The notes: generated by a model not told the origin, from the letters alone. Shown: positions 42,646-52,369, counted from the first letter of the stretch. The stretch is DNA of 64,000 nucleotides from an uncultured Lachnospiraceae bacterium (GCA_910589075.1 CAJUSK010000011.1:62001-126000), one strand, 5' to 3'. Made by a program: numbers and translations.

Positions 42646-43362
42646 ATGGGAGAGGGAATACTGCTATCTCAGGGAGCTGATGTGGATTTTATGATCCATG
42701 GCGTGTTTTCCTACCAGTTGTTCGGGCAGGAATTCTGGATCACAACGACGCATATTTGCTTGCTTATCGTATTATTAGTGATCGTCGGCTTCTGTATTGC
42801 GGCCAGCCGGGCTATGAAGCATGCATCGCTTGTACCGGGGGGCTTCCAGAATATTGTTGAGTTGATTGTGGAGAAGCTGGACGGTATGGTGGAAGGCGTT
42901 ATGGGCAAAAATGCCGCCGGATTTGCGAATTACATCGGTACGATCTTTATTTTTATATTCCTGAGTAATATTTCCGGCCTGTTTGGCCTGAGGCCGCCCA
43001 CAGCGGACTACGGTGTGACTTTTCCGTTGGGTGTGATGACATTTGCCATCATCCATTTCAACAAGTTTAAACATCAGAAAGTGAGCGGCGTCTTAAAGGG
43101 GCTGTGTGAGCCCTGGGTATTTTGGGCGCCCATCAATATCATAGGAGATCTGGCGGTGCCTGTTTCTCTGTCACTGCGTCTCTTTGCCAATGTCCTTTCC
43201 GGAACGGTTATGATGGCGCTTGTATATGCACTGCTTTCCAAAATCGCCATTATATGGCCGGCAGCGCTGCATGTATACTTCGATCTGTTTTCAGGCGCAA
43301 TTCAGACATATGTTTTCTGTATGTTGACCATGACCTATGTGAATGATGCCATAGAAGGGTAA
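42646..43362 (+). CDS. atpB: ATP synthase F0 subunit a
   Basis: A 238-aa membrane protein. The essential arginine lies in LSLRLFANVLSGTVMMAL near residue 181, and GLRPPTADYGVTFPLGV and the terminal MLTMTYVNDAIEG are typical. With the c ring it forms the ion half-channels. AAGGAGGTGA precedes ATG 42646. Regular member of the a-c-b-delta-alpha-gamma-beta-epsilon order. Confidence 0.95.
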   Translation: MGEGILLSQGADVDFMIHGVFSYQLFGQEFWITTTHICLLIVLLVIVGFCIAASRAMKHASLVPGGFQNIVELIVEKLDGMVEGVMGKNAAGFANYIGTIFIFIFLSNISGLFGLRPPTADYGVTFPLGVMTFAIIHFNKFKHQKVSGVLKGLCEPWVFWAPINIIGDLAVPVSLSLRLFANVLSGTVMMALVYALLSKIAIIWPAALHVYFDLFSGAIQTYVFCMLTMTYVNDAIEG

Positions 43363-43431
43363 AGGGGAGAACAGCATAACCTGTCTGAAATGTTAATAAA
43401 TAATGACAATTATTTAAGGAGGAAACAAAAC

Positions 43432-43686
43432 ATGGAATTCAACACAAACTTTATTTTAGGATGCTCTGCAATCGGTGCAGGTCTTGCAGTTATCGCAGGT
43501 ATCGGACCTGGTGTAGGCCAGGGTATCGCAGCCGGCCACGCTGCTGCTGCAGTGGGCAGAAATCCGGGCGCTAAATCCGATATCACATCCACGATGCTCC
43601 TGGGGCAGGCCGTTGCCGAGACGACAGGTCTTTATGGTCTGCTGATTGCCATGCTTCTGTTATTTGTAAAACCGCTGATGCCATAA
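43432..43686 (+). CDS. atpE: ATP synthase F0 subunit c, sodium-type signature
   Basis: An 84-aa two-helix proteolipid. Helix 1 has P26-GVG-Q30 and helix 2 has V61, E63, T64, T65 and Y68. These correspond to the Ilyobacter sodium ligands Q32, V63, E65, S66 and T67, with a Ser-to-Thr change that also occurs in other sodium c subunits. Proton-type c rings usually lack the helix-1 Gln and the hydroxyl residue after Glu. I therefore infer sodium coupling. AAGGAGG precedes ATG 43432. Confidence 0.93.
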   Translation: MEFNTNFILGCSAIGAGLAVIAGIGPGVGQGIAAGHAAAAVGRNPGAKSDITSTMLLGQAVAETTGLYGLLIAMLLLFVKPLMP

Positions 43687-43726
43687 GAAGTCTCTTGAAT
43701 TGAATCAATAATGAAAGGAGGCAGAC

Positions 43727-44245
43727 ATGGACTCATATTTATTTGACCTGACACCACAGCTCCTTCATGATGCGCTGCTGAGTATGATTGCAGTATTTAC
43801 ATTGTTTCTGGTGGCTTCTCATTTCCTGTTCAATCCGATCCGTGATATGCTGAAAAAGCGTAAAGAGCAGATCCGGGGAGACTTGGATGATGCTAAAATC
43901 AGCCGGGAAGAAGCACAGCGTCTGAAGGAAGAATATGAGGCAAAACTTCAGAATGTGGAGAAGGAAGCAGAAGAAATACTGAGCGCTGCCAGAAAGAAAG
44001 CGCTGGCCAATGAAGCGAAAATTATTGCGGATGCCAAAGAGGAAGCTGTCAGGATTAGAGAACGGGCGGCACAGGAAGCTGAGCTTGAGAAAAAGAAAGC
44101 TGCAGATGATGTGAAAAAGGAAATGGTTTCTATCGCATCCCTGATGGCAGGTAAAGTGGTTGCCGCATCCATGAATACGGCGATTCAGGACAGCCTGCTG
44201 GAAGAAACATTAAAGGAAATAGGTGATACTACATGGCTAAGCTGA
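43727..44245 (+). CDS. atpF: ATP synthase F0 subunit b
   Basis: A 172-aa protein: one N-terminal membrane helix (MIAVFTLFLVASHFLF) and a long charged coiled coil that forms the peripheral stalk, including FNPIRDMLKKRKEQIRGDLDDA. AAAGGAGG precedes ATG 43727. The last codons overlap atpH by 13 bp. Confidence 0.93.
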   Translation: MDSYLFDLTPQLLHDALLSMIAVFTLFLVASHFLFNPIRDMLKKRKEQIRGDLDDAKISREEAQRLKEEYEAKLQNVEKEAEEILSAARKKALANEAKIIADAKEEAVRIRERAAQEAELEKKKAADDVKKEMVSIASLMAGKVVAASMNTAIQDSLLEETLKEIGDTTWLS

Positions 44246-44781
44246 TTTCCAAAACCTATGGGGAGGCTTTATATGAGCTTGCCATAGAAGAAAATAAAGT
44301 GGATTCTTTTGCGGAAGAGATTGCACTGCTGCGTGGAATTCTGGCAGACAGCAGGGAGCTGAACAGCTTGATGAACCATCCCAAAATCGCAAAGGAAGAG
44401 AAACTTCAGGTAATGAAACGTGTGTTTGAAGGCAGACTGGATGCACAGCTGCTGGGATTTCTTTCCCTGATCATCACAAAAGACCGTTACAGTGAAGTGG
44501 ACAATATCCTCCGGTATTTTCTGGACCAGGTAAAGGAACTGAAAGGGATCGGCGTTGCCCATGTGGCTTCGGCAGAACCGCTGAAAGAGGAGCAGAAACA
44601 ACAGATTGTTGACAAACTGCTTGAAACCACCGGCTATCAGCAGATGGAAATGCACTACTCAGTGGATAGCGGACTGATTGGCGGTATTGTGATCCGGATT
44701 GGTGACCGGGTCGTGGACAGCAGTATCCGGACAAAACTGGAAGAACTGCAGAAGAGCCTGATGAAAATACAGTTGGCTTAA
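44233..44781 (+). CDS. atpH: ATP synthase F1 subunit delta
   Basis: A 182-aa protein typical of delta: YGEALYELAIEENKVD at the N-terminus and the conserved C-terminal block GLIGGIVIRIGDRVVDSSIRTKLEEL. It joins the peripheral stalk to the top of F1. It overlaps atpF. A duplicated hairpin-bearing 57-bp unit follows before atpA. Confidence 0.93.
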   Translation: MAKLISKTYGEALYELAIEENKVDSFAEEIALLRGILADSRELNSLMNHPKIAKEEKLQVMKRVFEGRLDAQLLGFLSLIITKDRYSEVDNILRYFLDQVKELKGIGVAHVASAEPLKEEQKQQIVDKLLETTGYQQMEMHYSVDSGLIGGIVIRIGDRVVDSSIRTKLEELQKSLMKIQLA

Positions 44782-44793
44782 AATAATTTATAT

Positions 44794-44907
44794 AAAAGGA
44801 AGCGCACTGAGGTGCGCGCAGGTCATCAATGAATGGTTGATGACAATAGAAAAAGGAAGCGCACTGAGGTGCGCGCAGGTCATCAACCGATGGTTGATGA
44901 CAATAGA
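44794..44907 (+). repeat. two tandem 57-bp units between atpH and atpA
   Basis: Units 44794-44850 and 44851-44907 differ at only a few bases. Each has two perfect stems: GCGCAC-TGAG-GTGCGC and GTCATCAA / TTGATGAC. Transcribed, the leader of atpA would carry four consecutive hairpins without a T run, so they look like RNA-processing or stability elements rather than terminators. A purine-rich ribosome-binding site (AAAGG) lies at the end of each unit. Confidence 0.85.
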
Positions 44908-44924
44908 AAGGTGCGTAGAGATCT

Positions 44925-46421
44925 ATGAATTTAAGACCAGAAGAAATCAGCGCGGTAATAAAGGATCAGATCAGGAGATATGCTTCGGAACTGGAAGTAT
45001 CCGATGTGGGTACGGTTATCCAGGTGGCCGATGGTATCGCCCGTGTGCACGGACTGGAAAACGCAATGCAGGGTGAACTTCTGGAGTTCCCCGGGGAAAT
45101 ATACGGAATGGTGCTGAATCTGGAAGAAGATAATGTGGGCGCCGTTCTGCTTGGCAGCCATAAGAATATTAATGAAGGCGATATTGTCAAAACAACCGGC
45201 AGGGTTGTGGAAGTTCCCGTAGGCGATGCGATGCTGGGACGTGTGGTCAATGCTCTTGGTCAGCCCATCGACGGCAAAGGTCCGATACAGACAGAGAAAT
45301 ACCGCAAAATTGAGAGAGTTGCTTCCGGCGTTATTACGAGAAAGTCTGTAGATACCCCTCTGCAGACCGGTATCAAAGCCATTGACTCAATGGTTCCCAT
45401 CGGAAGGGGCCAGCGTGAGTTGATCATCGGTGACAGGCAGACCGGTAAGACTGCCATAGCCATTGATACGATCATCAATCAGAAGGGGCAGAATGTAAAA
45501 TGTATTTATGTTGCGATCGGTCAGAAAGCATCTACCGTCGCAAATATTGTAAAGACGCTGGAAGAGTTCGGCGCGATGAATTATACAACCGTGGTTGCCG
45601 CAACGGCCAGTGAACTGGCGCCGCTGCAGTATATTGCACCCTATTCGGGATGTGCCATCGGTGAGGAATGGATGGAGAACGGCGAGGATGTATTGATTGT
45701 GTATGACGATTTGAGCAAGCATGCTACCGCTTATCGTACACTTTCCCTGCTCCTGAGACGTCCGCCGGGGCGTGAGGCATATCCGGGTGATGTATTCTAT
45801 CTCCATTCCAGACTGCTTGAGAGAGCAGCCAGAATGAGCGAAGAATACGGCGGGGGTTCCCTGACGGCACTGCCCATTATTGAAACCCAGGCAGGCGATG
45901 TGTCTGCGTACATTCCCACGAATGTCATTTCGATTACAGACGGACAGATTTATCTGGAAACAGAAATGTTCAATGCAGGTTTCCGGCCCGCGGTGAATGC
46001 CGGTCTTTCCGTATCCCGTGTAGGTGGTGCGGCACAGATTAAGGCGATGAAGAAGATTGCGGCGCCTATCCGTGTGGATCTGGCACAGTACCGTGAACTG
46101 GCAGCTTTTGCACAGTTTGGTTCCGAACTGGATGCCGATACAAAGGAAAAACTGGCACAGGGCGAACGGATCAAGGAGATTCTCAAGCAGCCTCAGTATA
46201 AGCCGATGCCCGTGGAATATCAGGTTATCATTATCTATGCGGCCACCAACAAATATTTGCTGGATGTGCCTGTGGATAGGATTACTGCCTTTGAAACGGA
46301 ATTCTTTGAATTCCTGGATACGAAATATCCGGAGATTCCGGAAGCCATCAGAAAAGAAAAAGTGATCTCCGACGAAACGGAAAAACTTCTTCAGAAAGCG
46401 ATTTCCGAATTTAAACAGTGA
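44925..46421 (+). CDS. atpA: ATP synthase F1 subunit alpha
   Basis: A 498-aa subunit. The non-catalytic nucleotide-binding P loop is GDRQTGKTA near residue 169, and the VGDAMLGRVVNALGQPIDGKG and PAVNAGLSVSRVGGAAQ blocks are diagnostic. The C-terminal helical domain is complete. The start ATG 44925 follows GAAAGG-type sequence after the duplicated unit. Confidence 0.96.
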   Translation: MNLRPEEISAVIKDQIRRYASELEVSDVGTVIQVADGIARVHGLENAMQGELLEFPGEIYGMVLNLEEDNVGAVLLGSHKNINEGDIVKTTGRVVEVPVGDAMLGRVVNALGQPIDGKGPIQTEKYRKIERVASGVITRKSVDTPLQTGIKAIDSMVPIGRGQRELIIGDRQTGKTAIAIDTIINQKGQNVKCIYVAIGQKASTVANIVKTLEEFGAMNYTTVVAATASELAPLQYIAPYSGCAIGEEWMENGEDVLIVYDDLSKHATAYRTLSLLLRRPPGREAYPGDVFYLHSRLLERAARMSEEYGGGSLTALPIIETQAGDVSAYIPTNVISITDGQIYLETEMFNAGFRPAVNAGLSVSRVGGAAQIKAMKKIAAPIRVDLAQYRELAAFAQFGSELDADTKEKLAQGERIKEILKQPQYKPMPVEYQVIIIYAATNKYLLDVPVDRITAFETEFFEFLDTKYPEIPEAIRKEKVISDETEKLLQKAISEFKQ

Positions 46422-46440
46422 GTGGAAAGGGTGATATGTT

Positions 46441-47301
46441 ATGGCCTCGATGATAGACATTAAAAGACGGAAAGTCAGTATTCAGAGTACCCAGCAGATT
46501 ACCAAAGCCATGAAGCTCGTATCTACGGTGAAGCTCCAAAGAGCGAAACTGCGTGCGGAGCAGTCAAAAGCCTATTTTAACTGCATGTACGAAACCGTTA
46601 CATCCATGTTGGCCAGAACCGGCCACAGCGAACATCCGTACTTGAAAGCAAGTACAGGAGGCAAAAAAGCTGTGATCGTTGTGACTTCAAACAGAGGCCT
46701 GGCAGGCGGCTATAACTCCAATGTAATCAAATTGATCACAAACGGAGGGTTTCAGAAAGAGGAATTGTCGATTTATGCGGTGGGAAAGAAAGGCAGAGAT
46801 GCCCTTTCCCGATACGGTTATGAAATCAAAGGGGATTTTTCCGATATGATTGAGGAACCGCAATATCCGGATGCGATTCGCCTGGCAAATACGCTGCTTA
46901 AAGCGTTTGCCGATGGTGAAATCGGAGAAATTTATTTGGCCTATACCATGTTTAAAAATACGGTGAGCCATGTACCGACGCTCTTGAAGCTGCTTCCGGT
47001 GGAAGCGGGAAGTATGGACGGTGTGGCTGCGAAAGAAGATCAGATTCCTATGAATTTCGAACCGGAAGACGATGAAGCATTGAACCTGATCATTCCCAAA
47101 TATGTAACGAGCCTGATCTATGGCGGCCTGGTGGAAGCGGCGGCCAGCGAGAACGGCGCAAGGATGCAGGCAATGGATTCGGCAACGAGCAATGCTGAAG
47201 AAATGATCGGAAAACTGACACTTCTGTATAACAGAGCGCGTCAGGGATCCATTACACAGGAATTAACAGAGATTATAGCTGGTGCGGAAGCAATCAGTTA
47301 G
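46441..47301 (+). CDS. atpG: ATP synthase F1 subunit gamma
   Basis: A 286-aa central-stalk subunit. The N-terminal helix (MIDIKRRKVSIQSTQQITKAMKLVS split over the start) and the C-terminal LLYNRARQGSITQELTEIIAGAEAI block are classic gamma. It rotates inside the alpha3beta3 ring. It begins 19 bp after atpA. Confidence 0.95.
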   Translation: MASMIDIKRRKVSIQSTQQITKAMKLVSTVKLQRAKLRAEQSKAYFNCMYETVTSMLARTGHSEHPYLKASTGGKKAVIVVTSNRGLAGGYNSNVIKLITNGGFQKEELSIYAVGKKGRDALSRYGYEIKGDFSDMIEEPQYPDAIRLANTLLKAFADGEIGEIYLAYTMFKNTVSHVPTLLKLLPVEAGSMDGVAAKEDQIPMNFEPEDDEALNLIIPKYVTSLIYGGLVEAAASENGARMQAMDSATSNAEEMIGKLTLLYNRARQGSITQELTEIIAGAEAIS

Positions 47302-47341
47302 TCAATCAGTGAATCCCGATAAAATCAAAGGAGTGAAACAA

Positions 47342-48733
47342 ATGGCAGAAGGAAACAGTGGAAAGATCACTCAGATTATCGGTGCTGTCCTGGACATCAA
47401 GTTCAGTGAGGGGAAGCTCCCTGAAATTAATGAAGCAATCCATATTCCTACCAAAGACGGGGGAAAACTGGTTGTGGAAGCGGCACAGCATCTGGGTGAC
47501 GATACGGTTAAATGTATCGCCATGGGTTCTACCGACGGTCTGGTAAGGGGGATGGAGGCGATTGCCACCGGAGCACCGATTACCGTACCGGTTGGAGAAA
47601 ATACACTGGGACGTATTTTCAACGTACTGGGAGAACCAATAGACAATAAACCGGCACCGGAAGGGGTGGGTCACGAGCCTATTCACAGAGCGGCGCCGGC
47701 ATTTGAAGAGCAGGCAACAGAAACAGAACTTCTGGAGACCGGTATCAAAGTCGTAGACCTTCTCTGCCCCTACCAGAAGGGTGGTAAGATTGGTCTGTTT
47801 GGCGGCGCCGGGGTGGGCAAGACTGTCCTTATCCAGGAGCTGATCCGTAATATTGCAACAGAACACGGCGGGTATTCCGTATTTACGGGTGTGGGTGAGC
47901 GTACAAGAGAAGGAAACGACCTGTACCATGAAATGCAGGATTCCGGCGTTATTGACAAGACGACAATGGTATTTGGTCAGATGAACGAGCCTCCGGGGGC
48001 CAGAATGAGAGTGGGGCTTACCGGCCTGACAATGGCGGAGTATTTCCGTGATAAAGGCGGCAAGGATGTGCTTCTGTTCATCGACAATATATTCCGTTTT
48101 ACCCAGGCAGGTTCGGAAGTGTCCGCACTGCTTGGCCGTATGCCTTCGGCAGTAGGTTACCAGCCTACGCTGCAGACAGAAATGGGTGCATTACAGGAGC
48201 GTATCACTTCCACGAAAAACGGTTCCATTACATCTGTGCAGGCAGTCTATGTGCCGGCCGATGACTTGACCGACCCGGCTCCGGCAACTACTTTTGCCCA
48301 TCTGGATGCGACTACCGTGCTGTCACGTTCCATTGTGGAACTGGGTATTTATCCTGCAGTAGATCCGCTGGAATCCACATCCAGAATCCTGGATCCCAGA
48401 ATTGTGGGTGAGGAGCATTATCAGGTAGCCAGAGGCGTGCAGGAGATTCTGCAGAAATACAAAGAATTACAGGATATTATCGCCATCCTTGGTATGGATG
48501 AACTTTCTGAAGAGGACAAATTGGTGGTGGGCCGTGCCAGAAAGGTACAGAGATTCCTTTCTCAGCCGTTCTTCGTGGCAGGGCAGTTCACCGGACTGGA
48601 AGGGAAATATGTTCCCATTGCAGAGACAATCCGTGGCTTCAGGGAGATCATCGAAGGAAAGCACGATAACATTCCGGAGAGCCATTTCCTGAATGCAGGA
48701 ACGATTGATGATGTCATTGCCCGCGTGAAGTAA
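47342..48733 (+). CDS. atpD: ATP synthase F1 subunit beta
   Basis: A 463-aa catalytic subunit. P loop GGAGVGKTV near residue 155, GERTREGNDLYHEM, and the LFIDNIFRFTQAGSEVSALLGRMPSAVGYQPTL region (quoted here only in part as a landmark) are diagnostic. AAAGGAGTG precedes ATG 47342; an upstream in-frame start overlaps atpG and is unlikely. Confidence 0.97.
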   Translation: MAEGNSGKITQIIGAVLDIKFSEGKLPEINEAIHIPTKDGGKLVVEAAQHLGDDTVKCIAMGSTDGLVRGMEAIATGAPITVPVGENTLGRIFNVLGEPIDNKPAPEGVGHEPIHRAAPAFEEQATETELLETGIKVVDLLCPYQKGGKIGLFGGAGVGKTVLIQELIRNIATEHGGYSVFTGVGERTREGNDLYHEMQDSGVIDKTTMVFGQMNEPPGARMRVGLTGLTMAEYFRDKGGKDVLLFIDNIFRFTQAGSEVSALLGRMPSAVGYQPTLQTEMGALQERITSTKNGSITSVQAVYVPADDLTDPAPATTFAHLDATTVLSRSIVELGIYPAVDPLESTSRILDPRIVGEEHYQVARGVQEILQKYKELQDIIAILGMDELSEEDKLVVGRARKVQRFLSQPFFVAGQFTGLEGKYVPIAETIRGFREIIEGKHDNIPESHFLNAGTIDDVIARVK

Positions 48734-48744
48734 GGGGTGAGCAT

Positions 48745-49152
48745 ATGGCGGAAGGAAATAAATTTGAATTGAAAATCATCACTCCCGACAGAGTATTCTA
48801 TGAGGGAGAGGCTTCTATGGTGGAATTCAACACCACAGAAGGGGAGATCGGTATTTATAAAGCCCATGTGCCCACGACAGTCATCATTGCGCCGGGGATT
48901 CTGACGATCACCGAAGAAGATGGTCTGAAAGAGGCCGCACTGCATGCCGGATTTGCGGAAATCCTGCAGGAAAAGGTGACAATTATGGCAGAAGTAGTGG
49001 AATGGCCGGAAGAGATTGACCTCAGCAGAGCGGAAGAAGCGCGCCAGAGAGCAGAGGAACGGCTGGCCTCCAAAACTCCGGAAACGGATATTGCAAGAGC
49101 AGAGACTGCATTACACAGGGCGATTGCGCGGATCGAAGCAAAGAAGAAATAA
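48745..49152 (+). CDS. atpC: ATP synthase F1 subunit epsilon
   Basis: A 135-aa protein with the N-terminal beta sandwich (FELKIITPDRVFYEGEA...VEFNTTEGEIGIYKAHVPT) and a C-terminal helical pair rich in Arg/Glu (RAEEARQRAEERL) that can inhibit the enzyme. Last gene of the operon; a terminator lies 14 bp beyond. Confidence 0.95.
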   Translation: MAEGNKFELKIITPDRVFYEGEASMVEFNTTEGEIGIYKAHVPTTVIIAPGILTITEEDGLKEAALHAGFAEILQEKVTIMAEVVEWPEEIDLSRAEEARQRAEERLASKTPETDIARAETALHRAIARIEAKKK

Positions 49153-49165
49153 TGATTTTTATGTG

Positions 49166-49202
49166 AAAACGGTATGGTATCCTGGAGCCATACCGTTTTT
49201 TA
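49166..49202 (+). terminator. terminator of the ATP synthase operon
   Basis: AAAACGGTATGG (49166-49177) / CCATACCGTTTT (49188-49199) with a T run to 49201. Confidence 0.85.
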
Positions 49203-49241
49203 CAGGCTGTGAAATGCCGAAAAGGCAGAAGGGAAATCATT

Positions 49242-49805
49242 GTGAAGGAGAGTATGAAAAAATACATTTGGCTTTTGACAACCAATTTGTTTATAAGTGC
49301 TTTTACTTTTGGCGGTGGTTATATTGTTGTACCAATGGTCCGCCAATTTTTTGTTATAAAAAAACAGTGTTTTACAGAAGAAGATCTCATCAATATGGCT
49401 GCCGTTGCACAGTCAACGCCCGGCGCCATTGCAATCAATCTTTCGGCTTTGGCCGGGTATAAGGTGGCTGGTATTGCCGGGGCTTTGATTAGTTGTTTTG
49501 CTGCGGTGATACCGCCACTTGTAATTCTCACGTTTGTTTCGGCGTTTTACAAGGTATTTGTTTCCAATGCATATATTACGGCGATTTTAAAAGGAATGGA
49601 AGCGGGGGTTGCCGCCTTAATGGTTGATCTGATTATAGATATGTGTTCTATGATTTTAAAGAAACGGTCGATCTTTTTGACAGCTATGGTACCGTTGGCG
49701 TTTATAGCAAATTTCGTGTTGGGAATCAACGTGGCTGTTATACTGTTTGTCTGCTGTATGTTATGCATTTTACAAGTGTTTTATAAAAAGAGGAAAGAAA
49801 AATGA
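49242..49805 (+). CDS. chromate transporter half-protein 1
   Basis: A 187-aa membrane protein of the short-chain CHR family. The signature is TFGGGYIVVPMVRQFFV and QSTPGAIAINLSALAGYKVAG. Two short CHR proteins encoded in tandem form one transporter; many clostridial pairs have no proven link to chromate and may move other anions. Start GTG 49242 follows AGAAGGG; ATG 49254 is four codons later with a tighter AAGGAG. It overlaps its partner by 4 bp. Confidence 0.85.
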   Translation: MKESMKKYIWLLTTNLFISAFTFGGGYIVVPMVRQFFVIKKQCFTEEDLINMAAVAQSTPGAIAINLSALAGYKVAGIAGALISCFAAVIPPLVILTFVSAFYKVFVSNAYITAILKGMEAGVAALMVDLIIDMCSMILKKRSIFLTAMVPLAFIANFVLGINVAVILFVCCMLCILQVFYKKRKEK

Positions 49806-50362
49806 ATACAATATGGGAACTGCTGTGTACATTTCTCAGAATCGGGCTGCTGAGTATTGGCGGGGGTTATGCGATTATCCCACTGATTCAGGAACAGGTT
49901 GTAGAGCAAACCGGTTGGATCAGTGAAAAGATGTTTACAGATATTATCACGATTTCGCAAATGACGCCGGGGCCGCTGGCTGTAAATACGTCAACATTTG
50001 TGGGGCTTCAGATTGGCGGTATTGCAGGCGCAATAGCGGCAACCGTGGGTTGTATATTGTGTGGGATGATTATATCTCTGACTTTATATCATTTTTTCCA
50101 GACACATGAGAAATCCATGTATGTGCTGGAAGTGTTAAACGGGCTGAAATCCGCTTCCCTGGGTTTGATTATTTCGGCGGCGTTTACGATTCTGCTGTTG
50201 GCGCTGTTTGGCGGCAATGGGCCGGAGACGGACTTTTCAACGATGAATGCAACTGCTTTGGCCGTGTTTCTCGGTATGCTGGTTTTACTGAGGAAATGGA
50301 AGATGCATCCGATTATGGTGATGCTGATAAGCGGCAGTCTGGGGCTTGTATTTTATTTATAA
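49802..50362 (+). CDS. chromate transporter half-protein 2
   Basis: A 186-aa partner of the preceding protein with the complementary signature SIGGGYAIIPLIQEQVVEQTGWIS and MTPGPLAVNTSTFVG. Several hydrophobic helices follow. ATG overlaps the upstream stop (ATGA). The two halves presumably insert in opposite orientation to form a dual-topology transporter. Confidence 0.85.
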   Translation: MNTIWELLCTFLRIGLLSIGGGYAIIPLIQEQVVEQTGWISEKMFTDIITISQMTPGPLAVNTSTFVGLQIGGIAGAIAATVGCILCGMIISLTLYHFFQTHEKSMYVLEVLNGLKSASLGLIISAAFTILLLALFGGNGPETDFSTMNATALAVFLGMLVLLRKWKMHPIMVMLISGSLGLVFYL

Positions 50363-50433
50363 AAAGTGAATTTTGTTGCATGCCATGTTTCAAGAGGCTT
50401 CTGTGTCTGTGGCATATGGGTCTGTCCTGTTTT

Positions 50434-52191
50434 TTATTGTTTTTCAAGCAAGTATCCTTCCAGCCGATAGGAAGAGAATGCGTCCATATCGGTATCGGCA
50501 TTGGTGTTCATTGTAAAGGAAAGGGTTCCCAGATAAAGGGTGTGCGTTTCATCAATTTCGTATAATTGGTGAGATTCAAAGTAGCGCTGGCTCTCTTGTG
50601 TGCCATTCTCATAGATTGTATAAGCGCGCAGAAGGGCGTCAAGGTCGATTGTAAGAGTCCGCAGTGGTTCCTCATGCAGGATGAGCGGATAATGGCTGAG
50701 ATATGTTTTCTGCGCAGCGTTATCTTGTTGGTCATAGAATTCATCCCGGTGAGAAGAAACTTCGATCAGGTAACAGCGTTGATAGCCTTCGACTGGTATC
50801 ACATCTGTGGATGCCGATACATGATAGTGTTTTTCAGCATGCTCAAAGTCTTCCTCCTGATTTAGCAGGGTATCCAGAAGTGCAGTCTGCTCTTGCGTTA
50901 AGCTGTCCAGATATTGTTCACCGGTATATTCGTAGCTAAGGAACAAATAAGCGCCACGGACACGGCTGTAAAGCTGCCTGTAGGCGGAGGATTCTTCGGA
51001 GTCGTCATAAGACAGCGGAAGGTCCAGGAGTCTTTTCTGTTCCTGGGGTGTCATGGCCAGGAAGCGTTCTACTGCCGACTTCTGGCTGAGAAAGGAAACA
51101 TAATTCATATTTACATATGGCAAACAGCCGCCGGTTAATATTAGTGCAGACAGACATAACGGCAATAGATGCAATTTGTCCCGACGGAAATGCCAGAGCG
51201 CAAAAAAAGTACATTCGAAAAGAAGAAGGGCAACAGCGGCATAGCGCATAGGTGTAATGCCGTTTTTCCATATCCGGACCACAATGGAGTAGATCTGGAG
51301 CGGCAAAAAGGGCAGAAAGAAATAAGGAAGTCGTCTGATAAAAGGAAGCAACGGATGATTCTCTCTGTAGCAACAGGACATCAGGCATACAGGCATACCC
51401 AGAATAAAAAGCTGACCGGTAATGCGGAAGATTTCATTGGATGGGATCTCCTGCAGAATCAGTATTTTCAGCATATAGGCATAGATTACGCCAAAGGCAA
51501 TGAGCACCATGCCGGAGCATACATATTTGACCAATATCGCCGTCAATGTTCCCTTTTCCGTATCGTCTTGAGGGTAAAAAGAAAGGAGGAAACAACTCAT
51601 ATAATAGAAACCGAAGAGCAGCATCTGAACCTGTATGTAGAAATCCCAGTCCAAATGAAACAGCGTTTCTATAATATTGATAATCAGTGTACTGCCTATC
51701 GTCATGAGTGCCCAGAGCAGATTGTATCGTACTGCTTTGCCGAATACAAGTGTTATATATTCTTCAAATGTATAGCTCAGATTTTTGTAGCACAGCCAGA
51801 TACTGAGAAAAAACAGAATCAGAAAATAGGAAATCGTATAACGGAAAAAATAGGCAGTCCGATTGTCAAAGGCCCAGAAGTTTAATCTGTAAAAAGGAGA
51901 GATACAAAAGAAAAAGACAGACAGGCACAGATCTGCAGCCAGCGCAAGGAAATACCATTTTTTCCGCTCTCTATGCAGAAAAAGGCTTTCCACAAAAAAG
52001 CTGCCTGTCCCGAAGTAAAACAGAATCAGGGTAAACTGTTCCAGAAAATCCGAAACCGGTAAAGTCTCTGCGAATAATCCGAAAGTCAAGATCAGTGTGA
52101 AGAGCCAGATTGTACTGAGTGTAACAGGAAAATGCCTGAAGGGCTGAAGGCGGGCTTTCAGTTTATGTAAGAATGAAATATTTTCTGACAT
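50434..52191 (-). CDS. DUF4153-family polytopic membrane protein
   Basis: A 585-aa protein. The first ~375 residues contain ten or more hydrophobic helices. The block FLILFFLSIWLCYKN...FEEYITLVFGKAVRYNLLW matches DUF4153. The C-terminal ~200 residues are soluble with a Gln/Glu-rich helix. ATG 52191 is the first in-frame start. It stands alone between the chromate pair (convergent) and the methyltransferase (divergent). Function unknown. Confidence 0.75.
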   Translation of the reverse strand: MSENISFLHKLKARLQPFRHFPVTLSTIWLFTLILTFGLFAETLPVSDFLEQFTLILFYFGTGSFFVESLFLHRERKKWYFLALAADLCLSVFFFCISPFYRLNFWAFDNRTAYFFRYTISYFLILFFLSIWLCYKNLSYTFEEYITLVFGKAVRYNLLWALMTIGSTLIINIIETLFHLDWDFYIQVQMLLFGFYYMSCFLLSFYPQDDTEKGTLTAILVKYVCSGMVLIAFGVIYAYMLKILILQEIPSNEIFRITGQLFILGMPVCLMSCCYRENHPLLPFIRRLPYFFLPFLPLQIYSIVVRIWKNGITPMRYAAVALLLFECTFFALWHFRRDKLHLLPLCLSALILTGGCLPYVNMNYVSFLSQKSAVERFLAMTPQEQKRLLDLPLSYDDSEESSAYRQLYSRVRGAYLFLSYEYTGEQYLDSLTQEQTALLDTLLNQEEDFEHAEKHYHVSASTDVIPVEGYQRCYLIEVSSHRDEFYDQQDNAAQKTYLSHYPLILHEEPLRTLTIDLDALLRAYTIYENGTQESQRYFESHQLYEIDETHTLYLGTLSFTMNTNADTDMDAFSSYRLEGYLLEKQ

Positions 52192-52369
52192 GTCTGTTTC
52201 CTCTCATAATTTGTATTGTCTTTTGTTACAAAACAGTATAACATAAATAAATTGGAATGACACATTAAGAAATTATGAAAGTTTCCCCGGTTGCTGTTGT
52301 CCTTTTTATGGAAAACCAGTAAAATAGAAAAGAAACCATTGAGGAGCAGCAATCAGCAGAGGCATCGTT

